Assembly (NCBI GenBank): GCA_020226215.1
Contig: CM035235.1
Location: forward strand, 40,535,457-40,599,456
Direction of reading: 5' to 3'
Length of the DNA: 64,000 nt
DNA from: Sindora glabra
Lineage: Eukaryota; Streptophyta; Magnoliopsida; Fabales; Fabaceae
Shown here: positions 34,741 through 46,520 of the stretch, piece by piece
How the letters are laid out: each line of letters begins with the position of its first letter
Numbering within the stretch: the first letter of the stretch is position 1
The notes under the pieces: generated by a model
What the model was told of the DNA's origin: nothing
The model's input: only the letters and a program-made list of their open reading frames with translations
Databases searched by the model: none
Program-made: the position numbers and the translations under genes

Positions 34741-35970
34741 TGTACCCGTACCAGTAAGGGATTGAGATTGATTAGTCCAATTTGGTAAAGGACTGGGACT
34801 GACAAGTATTAACCCGTTAGATTATTGGGTTAGTCTATTAGCTTAGTAATAGTAGTAAGTAATAAATAATTAATTTATTATTATGTATTTAATTTTTATA
34901 TAGATATTAAAATAATAGTTTTAGTATATTAAAATTAAACTTTAATGTATATAATATTAAAATTATATATATAAGTAATATTAAATAATTTTTAATATTA
35001 ACAATAATAAATTTATATATTTAATATTATCAATATATATTATATAAATTTATCAAAATAAATAATTATATTAAAATCTAAGTTAATACTTTAATATTAA
35101 AATTTTGAATTATTTAAAAATTTTAAATAAATAATTTTGGTATTAATTTTAAATATATTATCTACATATATATAATATAATACATTATTATCTATTTTTA
35201 TTATTAATATTATAATTATTTTTATTAATATATATATATATATAAAATTATTTATTTATATATATATTTGATAATGTATAAATTATTAAATATATTTATT
35301 TTTATATAATATTTTGGCATTGATCAATATATATATTTAATAATATATATTTATATAATATATTTATTTTTATATAATACTTTGGCCTTGATCAATATAT
35401 ATTTAATAATATATATATTTATTTTATTATATATAAATATATAATACATAATAATATATATTTATTTTATTAAATAAAATAAATATATAATATAAAATTC
35501 TTGTTCAACATAAAATTTAAATTATTTTATTAAATGTATTTATTATTAAATGCAATTTCACATATTTATTAAATCTTAATAATATATATTTAATAATATA
35601 TATTTATTTTTATATATAATATACATGACTCATTGATATATATAATAAAATTTTAAGTTATAATAATATATAATTATATTTAATAAATAATGATAGATTT
35701 TAATTAATTAATGATATAAAATTAATAATAAATAAAAAATTAATATGATAATAATAATAAAATGTAATGGGTTATAAAAACCTACCTGAACTCACCTGGT
35801 AAATATCGATATGAAATTGAGACTGGAATTGGGACTGGGACTATAACAACCCGATCTGGTCCCAACTTAGTAAAAAAGTAGTCAGGCTTGGGACTGGCCG
35901 GCTGCATAGTTTTTGTTTGTTGGATTAGCCTGGTTGGGTTGAGTTGAGTTGAGTTGAGTTAGCTCATTTT
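34741..35970. repeat. GGACTGGGACT-type repeats flanking an extreme AT island
   Basis: On both sides of an almost pure A/T core (34860-35760) lie words such as GGACTGGGACTGAC (34790), GGACTGGGACTATAACAACC (35830) and GGGACTGGCCGG (35890), with ACCCGTACC and ACCCGATCTGG. The arrangement suggests a degenerate non-autonomous element with repeated ends, but I could not define a TIR. A short (GAGTT)n run lies at 35937-35960. Confidence 0.4.
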
Positions 35971-36252
35971 CACAAGTCTACTTAGACCTAGAAATAAAAA
36001 TTTAAAAAACTTAATATTCCACATTAACCTTTAAGAAATAATAGTCATCATACACAAACTTTTTTTTTTTTGGAAAAAAAACTAATCCTAAGATAAGTGG
36101 ACACACATTCATGACAAATAAACAATAATAAACAATTTTTGATAACTGGCCTTTTAGAGAGGGCTAATCCTCACAATTGGTTTCAAAAAGTAATGACATA
36201 ATAAAATAGTATATATGCCATATTAAGGAAATATTTCACAAAGAACATTTAT

Positions 36253-36760
36253 TATGTATATAATTACATTATTCATGCTAATTATTTCCTTATAAAATAT
36301 GTACTTTTTACAACATAGATCATATTAAACAATATTATATTCCTAAATTTAACACTAATAATGCATTTAAAATCTAGAAATACAATACAATCTTTGTTAT
36401 GACTATTTCTTGATATAATGTGATTATGATTGGTCTCACAATATAATAGAATATAATGTGATTATGTATATAATAACAATATTCATGCTAATTATTTTCT
36501 CATAAATTATGTAATTTTTACAACATAATTCATGATAAACTATATTATATTCTTAAATTTAACATTGATAACGAGTTTAAAATCTAATAGTATAATAAAA
36601 TATTTGTTATGACAAGTCCCATAATAGGTAGGCTTTTAGTTACATAAAAATACACTGTGAGATTGATTAATAACATTATATTCTTAAATTTGATATTAAT
36701 AGAATATCTGAAATTTAAGAATATCTATAAAATCACATTTCTGTCATAATTTATTTTATA
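36253..36760 (+). repeat. Degenerate tandem repeat, period about 210 bp
   Basis: 36253-36403 and 36463-36613 share TATGTATATAATnACAnTATT, CATGCTAATTATTT, TTTTTACAACATA, TATTATATTC, TTAAATTTAACA and TTTGTTATGAC in the same order. A third, partial copy (around 36674-36760) repeats ACATTATATTCTTAAATTTG. No coding is apparent. Confidence 0.75.
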
Positions 36761-39155
36761 ATATGTGGGCCTATAACCAAATAAAATATATAAAATTACT
36801 CCATTATATATTTATCATCAATTAACACTTTTAAATAATACTTGGCGATTTCACCTCACTTTTAAAGTTACACATCCCATGGCTCTGCACTCTTTATAAC
36901 AATTAAATGCGGATTTTTTGCTCAATTTATTTTATTGCTCATCATTGTACAGTGTCAATAACCTCAATATAGTTCAATTTTAGTTTTTCAAAAAAATTTC
37001 CTGCAAAGTTTACCTTGAATAAAATTCACAACATAAAATATTAAGAATCAATAATTAATTATTTTTCCAAAAACATATGCATAATTAATAATTTAATTTT
37101 TACAATACTTTATGTGGTTCAAATATACTTCACATGTGCAAATGTAACAAATAATACTTTCGGGCAAAATAAATACATAAATGTATGAATTTTTCTCTCG
37201 TAAATAATTTCTAAAATTTTATAATACAGTTTAAAAAATTTGGGCAACATAGAACTCAGAAATAATTTGAAAAATACACAGCACAGTTGAAAAATTAAAG
37301 AGATATGAAAGTTACGATCAACAAAAATAATAAAATATAAGTTATGTATATGGTTGATGTCATGCAGCCAACTATTCATACCAATATTCCCCAGAAAATA
37401 ATAGTAATGAATTGCAAAATAGACATTCAATTAGGCTTCCTACTTTAACACAATATTCAAGGATTAAAGTGCTAAAATGTCCAAAACATTAATATTATTG
37501 TTAATGCATCTCCAGGCAAAAAAGAAAAATATCCATGCGCATCCTTCACTTTGAAATCCCGTTTTACAATTTTATATTAATATTATTTCATTAAAAAATT
37601 GATACCAATGCAAAGTGATAGGAAAATAACCCTCTTTTAAACCAAACAATCAAAGAAAGACCGTAAAACAAAATTGTTTTAAATACTGCCCTCAAATAGT
37701 TAAATAAATTATTTAATTATATGATAAATTTTACATAATTTTCTTGTTCTCGGATATAACTGATTGTGAAAGAGAAACTTTAAAAAAATTACAAAGAGCA
37801 GCATGCTATTTATTGACGGCAGCGAAGGAGTAGTATGACGCTCAGATTTCCAATTAGTTTTTAAATAAAGAAATGTGGGAGAGAAGAACTTAATAAATTA
37901 CCTCATTAACTGATCAGGAGATTTGCATTTTTTGAACTTACATTTTGATTTTATCTCAAAAATAAAAAAATCGAATTAAGTCATTCAATTAATTTATGTG
38001 AATTATTATGAAAACTCATTATTTTATTATTCCAAAAATGAAAAAAATTTATCAAATATTTTTCATCTTTAAAACTCAACTTTTAATTTGCTCCAATAAC
38101 TCATATATTATATTATAAATAAAAAAACACAATATTGCATATAATGCTTGAAGCACAAGAACATTTTCAATATATGAATTGAAAAAAAATATTACTTATT
38201 AACTTATATAAAAAAAATCACAGAAATTTTAAAATAAACTCTTAACTAAGATGACCGGTACCGACACTCATACAAAAATACTGAAATAGTTCATGACTAT
38301 ATATGTATATGTCTTTCATTCGCATGCAAAGTGCATGCCTTGGATTCATGCTTAATTCATTTCTTAAAGTATAACCAAGCAATGGCCGAGATAGTTGATC
38401 ATCTTAATTAATTAACTATCTAAAAAAAAAAGGTGTAAATGGTAATGGAATGTTATTTGTGTATAAGAATTTAAATTTAATTCACTTATAATTAATAATA
38501 AATGAAAGAAAGACATATCATTAAAAAAATTAAAATAATTAAGAAATTTTGATTACAGATAAAGAAATTTAATAATTTTGTATTTTTTTATTAAAAAAAG
38601 AGAGATTAGAAGCAATCAACATTGATTATCTTCTCTGATCAATATCATAGGAATACTCCCTAACTCCATAATGTCTAATTTGAGATATAATGACTAAACA
38701 AAAGGCAAGTCTATTACCATAACATTATGAAAGTACTAGTGGTTCCAAGAATTTTCTATTTCTTTATTGGTTATAAATTAGTACTTTCTTATATTAAATT
38801 TATGACTTTTAGGATAAAGTAATAATTCGATATCACTAACTTAATTATCTTCATGGTTTTAATAATTTTTTATTAATATGATAATATATGGATGAATAAT
38901 AATATAAAAAATAATTTACGCGATAGTTGATTAAATTTAAATTTTCACGTAAATTAAGGAAAAAAAAAGAAGGTGACTACTTTTGATTGCAAAGCTTAGT
39001 GATAAGGTTTTATGATTATGTCCGAATTATCAAATCCTATAATAACATGCTAACGAGTTCAATCAATTCTGATCGTCACTTTCTCCTCCTATTTAAAGCA
39101 TAATTTAGAAGATAAAACCAAAAAAGAAAATAAAAAATAAAAACATATTATAAAG
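36761..39155. other. AT-rich region without recognisable genes
   Basis: The open frame at 37119-37430 (minus) is Phe/Tyr/Ile-rich, as expected of A/T-rich DNA, and has no known motif. I saw no TE termini, RNA gene or microsatellite of note. Confidence 0.4.
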
Positions 39156-39178
39156 ATGTGGATAAGCCATAAAGTGGA
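39156..39178 (+). repeat. Exact 23-bp direct repeat, left copy
   Basis: The 23 bases at 39156-39178, beginning ATGTGGATAAGCC and ending AAGTGGA, recur exactly at 40137-40159. The right copy lies in the E2 relic (minus-strand coding SPLYGLST). The left flank is not gypsy sequence. Confidence 0.9.
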
Positions 39179-40136
39179 TATTTCCCAGCTAGTTATTTGT
39201 ACAAATATATTGATAATGATATTAATCGATTGACTTCTGGCTATTGCGGAACAGTATCAATTTTGGAAGATTATTAGTAATACCTAGCAAGGAAAGTGAC
39301 TCTTGCTTTATGTCCTGTTCCTTACAGTTCATGTTAGCTAACACTTACTTTGATTGTGTGGATACACTCTTTTGGCCAGTTAGAAGCATATACATTTCTT
39401 ATTCAATTCCATTATTTTCAATTGAAATTTCTTCCTATCACGTGAATAATTTCTACTTCGTGAACGCATTGTCAATATTATCAAAGACAATTCCCTAAAA
39501 TCCCGCTTCAATCGATGCATACTTGGGCCATTCCAAACAAATCCTAAGATTTTCATTTAAAAAAATTTGGACCCCACAATTTTCTATGCATCAAAATTTG
39601 AATCTCTTCTCCCATTTAGGTGCTCATTTACCAAAAATAGTTGGTGTTTGGACAAGGGGCACTTAAGTAATATTTAATTCATAAAATCTTTTCTATATTC
39701 TTAGAAATATTTTTTAAAAAATATAAGATTCTTATATTTGATTCAACTTTTAGAAAATATTTTCAAAAAAAATTTTAGTTCAATATTCCTCCAAAATATT
39801 TTTATGAGTGAAGATAGATATCTTACATTCCTAAAAAATGAGAATATTTAAGTAATATAAATAGATTATTTTGCTAACATTTTCATTAAGACCTTAATTA
39901 CTATTGTTAACATCTTATTTCACTATTATAAATGGTGGTTGATCATTGTTGGCCATCATCCATTGTTGGTAACTTACTCATTGTTGATAATCACCATTAG
40001 CTATGACCTACCATAGGTGACTATTGTTACTACCACCCATTATTAATTACCTTTGTTGGCCACCATCCACCACTAAAAACCATTGTTGACCACCACCTAC
40101 TGCTAATAACTACCGTTAATCACCTCTCACCACCGA
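39179..40136. other. 958-bp segment between 23-bp direct repeats
   Basis: The left part has an 84-codon open frame (39244-39498, plus) with no secure relatives. The middle is AT-rich. The right 230 bp are a minisatellite of ATTGTTGGCCACCATCCA-like units. There is no poly-A tail, so it does not look like a LINE or SINE. Confidence 0.5.
39900..40134 (+). repeat. Imperfect minisatellite, CATTGTTGGCCACCATCCACC-like
   Basis: About seven to eight degenerate units of roughly 28-32 bp, built on ATTGTTGnCCACCA and CCACTAnnAACCATTG, end just before the right 23-bp repeat. Confidence 0.75.
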
Positions 40137-40159
40137 ATGTGGATAAGCCATAAAGTGGA

Positions 40160-41670
40160 GAGGTGATCAACTCATTCCTTTCACTCATGAAGTCCCAAAT
40201 TCTTCCTTAGCAGCGTAATACTCATATTTCATCCACAATTACATTGGACTTTGCTCCTTTAGTTGCCTCTTTTACAAAAGTTGGATAATTGATATCATCT
40301 CTTTGAGCATCCTTGATCCTTTCTATGAGAATTAATTAAACTACTACTTGAGTTAGGTACTACACTTAAATCTCTAAATGGTACCTTTGTTGCCTTACTT
40401 GCGAATTTTCTACTAAAGCATTTGCTACTACATTAGTTTTACTAGGATGATAAAGAATTGAACAATTGTAGTCATTGATGAGTTTTATCCATTTATTTTG
40501 CCTCAAATTAAGATTTTTTTGCTTGAAAATGTACCTTAAGTTCTTATGGTCCATGTATATTTCAATAGTTTCTCCATACAAATAATGTTTCTAGATTTTC
40601 AAAGCAAATATTGTTGATGTCATTTCTAAATCATGCATGGGGGTAACTCTACCTATGTTTCTTCAATTGTCAGGAAGCATATGTGATTACTTTGTCATGA
40701 ACGCATTCAAGCTTGATTCTTAATGCATTATAATATATCACATAGCTTTTAGTGCCTCTAGTAGTGCCAACATTAATGTCATTATCAAACATGATTTTAG
40801 CATTAGAAAGCTATTCTCACATGCATTTTAGCTACTCAAATTTAACTCCGTTTTGCATCAATTTAGTCAATAGTCTAGAGATCTTGGAGAAATTTTTAAA
40901 GAAAAAGATTTCAGTAACCAATAATGACCTTAGCGTACTCTCCACTGCTTTAACCTTTTAAGGGTCCACTTAAAGTCCCTCTTATGATACCACATGCTCA
41001 TGGGATTTGATTTTGGTAGTTCTAAATTCACATTTGAATAACTTTATACACAATTAATGCTTTTGCAAAGTTTGTAAGACCACTCGAAGATAGTAAACAT
41101 ATTCTTCCTCACTCTTCAGGTACACCAAGATATCATCTATGAAAATGATGATGAACTTATCTAGATATGACTTGAACACATAAGTCATCAAGTCTATAGT
41201 AGCAACAGGTGCATTAGTTAAGCCAAAAGATATTACTAGGAAGTAAAAATAGCTATATCAAGTCTTAAAGGTGGTTTTTAAGATATCCTCCTTGTAAATT
41301 TTTAATTGGTAGTAGCCTATACATAGATCAATCTTGGAAAAATACTTTACTCCTTGGAGTTGATTGAAATGATCATCTATGCAAGGAATAAGATACTTGT
41401 AATTGGTGGTGGCTTGATTAAGTTGATGATAATCAATGCATAAACATATTAACCTATCTTTTTCCTTCGCAAAGAGAATAGAAGCTCCCTAAGGTGATAT
41501 GCTCGAACAAATGAAACCTTTATCTATTAGATCCTATAATTGCTTCATTAATTCTTGGAATTTTTTTAAGGTAATTTGGTATGGAGGTATTAAGCCAGGT
41601 TTTATGTCAACCAATAAATCGATATGGAACTCAATCTTATGATCTGGGGGGAATCCAAAAAATCCTTTTA
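40160..41670 (-). pseudogene. E2: gypsy relic, RT, RNase H and integrase start (minus)
   Basis: On the minus strand, GFFGFPPDHKIEFHID and LIPPYQITLKKFQELMKQL open the RT (41670-41560). CIDYHQLNQATT, DDHFNQLQGVKYFSKIDL, FLVISFGLTNAP and FIIIFIDDILVY follow. The F-I-D-D active site (41131-41143) is intact here. RNase H gives YGETIEIYMDHKNLRYIF, NLNLRQNKWIKLINDY and YHPSKTNVVANALV (40580-40390). The integrase N-terminus ERIKDAQRDD and RIWDFMSERNELITSPLYGL runs to the 23-bp repeat at 40160, where recognisable gypsy sequence stops. The upstream half of pol lies beyond the Athila insertion, at 54106. Confidence 0.9.
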
Positions 41671-43265
41671 TTTCATGTTCCAGTGTGTCACATTTGCTCA
41701 ATTTCATAGAACTGACCTTGTTTTATAATTTAGAGTTAGTTTTATAATGTCCAAAATTTATTTAGTTAATGCTAGATTTCTACACTATTTTAAGTTTTTA
41801 ACTATATCTTGAGCTCTAGATTTCATATTTAGGTGATATTTATATTATTAGAAAGCTTAAAGAAAGCTTTATAACTTTGATGTTTTGGTAAAAGTATAAT
41901 TTGAACTCTTGAACAGTTTTATTTAACAAAGAATTTGAAGCCTTGTTTCTCTCGTAGGTGAGCTAGCTTTAGTTTTTAGATCATATTTAAAGTCACAGAG
42001 GTTCAATTAATATGAAACTAATACCTAAATCTTCTTGTGATCCATATCTATAATTTAATATGTATAGTTTATTGAAATTACATTATTTTAGTGGTATTAC
42101 ATTAGATGGAAGTCAAACTTGCAGGAATGCACTACTGTAACTCTTAGAGTTTATTACTTTGTAAAAATAGGTTATGAGCTTCTAAAAATTAGCAAGGCCT
42201 CATTCTTATAACTTTAAAAGGCATAAAATTCAAGTCTAATAATGTTTTAGGGTAATTAAGTCAAATAGAAGAATAAAACTAATTAGACACTAAGAGACAT
42301 AACACTCTAGATAGAATTCAGAAAGATAATTTTCTCTCTTCTTCTAGCTTTTATTCTTCATCAATGGAGGAATAAACAATTGGATTTTATTCAAGGCTTT
42401 TAAAGCTCTTCTCTATTGGATCAGGAGATCTTAATTTGTAATATTAATTTTTTTAATTAATTTTTCTCTTTTCCTAATTGTTTGTGTTGATTGTTATGAA
42501 TTTGCATATGTTGAGCATTGATTTGGTATAATTGATATTCAACTTTATGTTTTCTAATTCCTATCTATTTTTATAATAATTTGTGATGGGTTAATCATGG
42601 TTCTACATATATGGATAGAGGATTAAGATATTAATTTGGAGGTTTCTAATTTAATTTCTCAATTCAACTGAATTTTATCTGGAAATCAATTTTGATCTAG
42701 CTTCTTAAGGATTATAGCAATTACTTAATTCAACTACTCTTAATAGATCAAATGTTAAATGGTTATATAGTGTATAGTGCATGAATTATTACAAGGGTTT
42801 TGGATAATTCAAAGTTACAAAGTTAATTAGAAAAGTCAAATATCAAGTAATCCATGATTAATCCAAACTAAAAGTTCTCAAATCCTTGAATTGGGTACTT
42901 TACTATATTAATCTACTTTCTCACTAATTTACTTCTATGTTTTATTTTGGATTAATGCAACTATTTCAATTTTGAATCAAAGCCCCCTTAAATTCATTTT
43001 TATATTTTGCATAATACTATATTCTATATTCTGTTAGCATATTATTTTCATTTTGTTGCATCTTGTTCTAGTTTTTTTTTTTTTTTTTGCATTTTGTTTT
43101 CATATCTATTTTTTTAATTTGTTTTTGCATTTTACTAGTAAATCATAGTAAAGGATAATATTAAGAGGACCACAAGTGTATGATTTAGTTTGTTTTACTA
43201 TATTGCATTACTTTTTAACAAACCTGTAATAATCTAATTTTAGTGCAGTGTGGCTTATAATGTCA
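41665..43265 (+). mobile_element. Athila-like 5' LTR, left end truncated
   Basis: It is colinear with 50806-54105 and with the solo LTR at 10545-12164. The first roughly 30-50 bp present in those copies (TGATCTGAAAAATATTTACT in the 3' LTR) are missing here. The junction with E2 falls within the ambiguous text AATCCTTTTATTTCATG, which fits both neighbours. The end is GGCTTATAATGTCA. A poly-T run lies at 43073-43089. Confidence 0.8.
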
Positions 43266-43270
43266 AATTT

Positions 43271-43290
43271 TTGGCACCATTGCTAGAGGT
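43271..43290 (+). other. Athila-like primer-binding site, decayed
   Basis: TTGGCACCATTGCTAGAGGT follows the LTR. Plant Athila-type elements have TTGGCGCCGTTGCCGGGG (tRNA-Asp type). The changes are C/G-to-T/A and fall at CG and neighbouring cytosines. Confidence 0.7.
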
Positions 43291-44036
43291 CCACTTTATT
43301 TTTATCTTTTCTCATATTTTACTAGTTGTGATTTATATATTGTTCAAGTAGTCTAGTTAATCTTGCACTTGTTAGTGTTTTACTTGCATTTTATGGTAAC
43401 TCTCACTTTTTTACATTTCCTTGCATGCTTTTACATTCTTTGATTGTTGCATATTCATCCATTGCAATTTATCATTTTTTATTTCATCTCACACTTAAAT
43501 AGAGGTTTTTGACTTAAAGAAACAAGTTTTGCACCATTATACACTTTACTTCTAACTAGATAGGTATTAAGGTTTCACTAACTCTGATTAAATTGAAATT
43601 TTTTATGGTTGTAGATTTAGTTTTTCTTATCAAAACTCATACCTTCACTTGTGAGGTGTGCTATTTTTTGGCAAAATTTCATCATTTTGACCATTTCTTT
43701 AATTTTTTAAGATTTTTTATTATATTTTTAGGTTTTGCATGGTCATAGCTTTTATTCTATAGTGATCCTATAATTTTTAAAAATACCTATATAGGTTAAT
43801 TAGATGTGTTTTGATTAATTTTTCATAGTGCATTTCCACTTTAGTGTTTATGTGTTCCTATAGTCTACCTAGTATAATGTAGTATAGTGGTAATGCATGA
43901 CTAGGAAAACTACTAGTAAATTGCTTGAGTTTGATTTTAAAATTAATAGAACATTTCATTTTCTTTGTATGAATAAAAATGTAAGCAATTTTAGCATCCC
44001 TACCCTCATTCTAATCCTTTAGATAATTTTATTAGC
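43291..44036 (+). other. Athila-like 5' leader
   Basis: T-rich noncoding leader between PBS and gag. No separate feature is visible. Confidence 0.5.
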
Positions 44037-45250
44037 ATGACTAATAATAAAACATTGAAGGAATTTATTGTCCCTGATGTTACTTACCAACCATTAGGCA
44101 TCCAATATCTTGGACTTGATACTAATTTTAAACTTAAATCTAGTTTGATACAGTTGCTTCTTAAATTCTATGATCTTGCAAGTAAGGACCCTCACAAGAA
44201 CTTAAAAGAGTTCCATGTAGTTTGCTTTACTATGAAACCTTAAGGCATTTTAGAAGACCATATCAAACTGAGGGCATTCCCTTTCTCACTTGTAGATACA
44301 GCCAAGGATTGGTTAAACTACTTATAACTAGGTTCTGTCACTAACTAGAATGACATGAAGTAATTGTTCCTGGAGAAATTCTTTCCCACATTTAGAGCAA
44401 TTGTAATAAGGAAAGAAATATATGGCATTAGGTAGTTGAATAATGAGACACTATATGAGTATTAGGAAAGATTTAAGATATTATGTGCTAACTCCCTTAT
44501 CAACAGTAAATAACTCACCTAGTATTTTTGAGGCCTTTTTCTTATGGATAGAAGCATAATTGATGCAATAAGTGGTAGCTCATTAATAGATAAAACTTCT
44601 ATAGTAGTTAGGGATTTAATAGCTAACATAACAGCTAGATTACAATAATTTGACATTAAAATGCTTCTTACCACAAAAAATGTGCATGAGATGAGCTTTT
44701 CCTATGCAAATTAGCAAAGAATGAAGCATAAGATAGATGAATTGACCTTTGTGGGAAAGTAAATGGCAATAGGACACTAATAGCAATTACGAGCCCTTTT
44801 TCCTACTACATTGCATGGCATATGCTTTTGCCCAAGTCACTCTACTAATGCATGTCCAACATTACAAGAAGATGATGGTCAATATTAAGCCTATGCAGCA
44901 ACAATATTCCTTGGAAAGCCACAATACTAGCAACAAAACTAACATTAACAGTAGTAACAACAACCTAAATATGATCCTTACTCTAACTGGAAAGATCATT
45001 CTAATTTGAAATATGGTAATGCACCAGTTTAGTAGCCATTAGACTAGCATAATACTAGAGCAAGCCTTTTTCCAATAGTAGCCTTCCAAGTTAATCTAAC
45101 AACAAAATTTCTAGAATGAACAAGCAGTCTCCTCCTCCTTTTCTCACCCATCCTTTTGATGGTTTAATTAAGCAAATGATTGCTAAGAACTTGTAGTTTT
45201 AGTAGAGAATAAATGTTATAATGCAAGATATATAAAAATAGATTGGCTAG
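44037..45250 (+). pseudogene. Athila-like gag
   Basis: The ATG at 44037 opens TLKEFIVPDVTYQPLGIQY, then LKSSLIQLLLKFYDLASKDP and HKNLKEFHVVCFTMKP (stop at 44241). After that stop, further Athila Gag segments follow: LRAFPFSLVDTAKDWLNYL, LFLEKFFPTFRA, IRKEIYGIR, MDRSIIDAISGSSLIDK (to about 44640). A zinc-like motif CFCPSHSTNACPTLQEDDGQ (44805-44870) and YDPYSNWKDHSNLKYGN (near 45000) are also readable. Capsid and RNA binding are the family roles. Stops are frequent. Confidence 0.85.
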
Positions 45251-45789
45251 CTAGCATTTTCTATAAATGAATTTAAATTCCAAAATTATGATAGATTACC
45301 TTCCTAAAGAATTCCCAACCTAAGAGGCAACATATCTATCATTATGCTGAGTAGTGGAAAAGAAGTTCATGTTTTCAATAATCCTTAACTAGCAAGTTAG
45401 CAAAACAAGGACAAATAACCAACAGATGTTGAAAATTTTATAGAAAGCTCCCTTCCAACAAGCCAAAAATTAGATAAATCAGAATTAGTGCAAAAAAGCA
45501 ATAGAATATACAAGACCACTTTCCTTCCTAAACAAAATTACATAATCTAGAAAAATAAAAGAAAGTGATAAAGATAGAGAGATCCTGGAGACTTTTTGAT
45601 AAGGTCGAAAATAGCATTTCATTGTTGGATGCCATCAAGCAAATTCCTAAGTATGCTAAATTCCTTAAGGAGCTATGTATACGTAAAAAAAATGCTATAT
45701 GATAATAAGAAAGTGAGCTTAGGATACAATGTATTAGTCATTATTCAACCAAGCTTAACTTAGAAGTGTAAAGATCTAGGGACATTTGA

Positions 45790-46130
45790 CATACCCCACA
45801 TCATAGGTAATATAAATTTAAGCATGCTTTAATAGAGTTAGGAGCTTCCATTAATGTCATACTAATGTTAGTATTTTCTTCCTTATAGCTTAGCCCCTTG
45901 AAGGAAATAGGAGTTTTTATTCAACTAGCCAACAAAAGTACTACATATCTTATTGATGTTATTGAAGATATGATGGTTCAAGTTAAAGAATTAATATTCC
46001 TTGTAGATTTTTACATTTTGTCCATAGAGGATGAGTCTTTAAATAGCCATGCAACTTTGATTCTAAGGAGATGATTCCTTAAAATAGCAAAAACTAAGAT
46101 AGATGTAGATATTTGCACTCTTTAAATTTC
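45790..46130 (+). pseudogene. Athila-like aspartic protease
   Basis: KHALIELGASINVI (45820-45860) is the Athila active-site block DLGASINLMP with Asp changed to Glu. IQLANKSTTYLIDVIEDMMV (near 45925-45985), LVDFYIL and TKIDVDICTL match downstream family blocks. The loss of the catalytic Asp and the stops make it inactive. Confidence 0.8.
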
Positions 46131-46520
46131 AACATTTTTAGAGCTATAGAGTGCCTTATGGAAGAGCATTTTGTATTTCAATTAGATATGATTAATGAGC
46201 TTGCTAAAAATAGTCTTGATAACTTGTTTGCTAATTTCCTTTAAAATTTTAAATTTATGGATTGCTCTGATGGTCATCAATGCAATTGCTATAATAATGA
46301 TACTAAGTGCACCATATGTACTAAATTTCCATATTTATAAGTGAAGAAAGCAATGTTGTTCCAAAAGATCTTGAATTTGATGTTCAAGAAGAAATTTAAC
46401 TTGTAGAAGTGGTTTCTACCATAAAATTGATGCCTTTTATTATCCAGCTACTAACATTAAAACTTAAACCTATTTCAAAACATTTAAAATATGCATTTTT
46501 AGAAGAGAATGAAAAGCTAT
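46131..46520 (+). other. Athila-like protease-RT linker, degraded
   Basis: Coding traces are present (FADC/HQCNCYNND-like text) but no domain is secure. Confidence 0.4.

Noticed and set aside
37119..37430. 103-codon minus-strand open frame
   Set aside because: The composition (Phe, Tyr, Ile, Leu) is what A/T-rich DNA gives by chance. It has no motif and no neighbouring gene signals.
39244..39498. 84-codon open frame with a faint resemblance (DTLFWPVRSIYISYSI) to the N-terminus of plant bulb-lectin receptor kinases
   Set aside because: The resemblance covers about 15 residues, the conserved following block is absent and the segment is repair-like filler. Not called as a gene fragment.
41640..41660. 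Shared TGATCTG at 41640 and 50806 as evidence that the 5' LTR starts at 41640
   Set aside because: On the minus strand 41637-41657 encodes the conserved RT motif GFPPDHK of E2, so these bases belong to the target and the match is coincidental.
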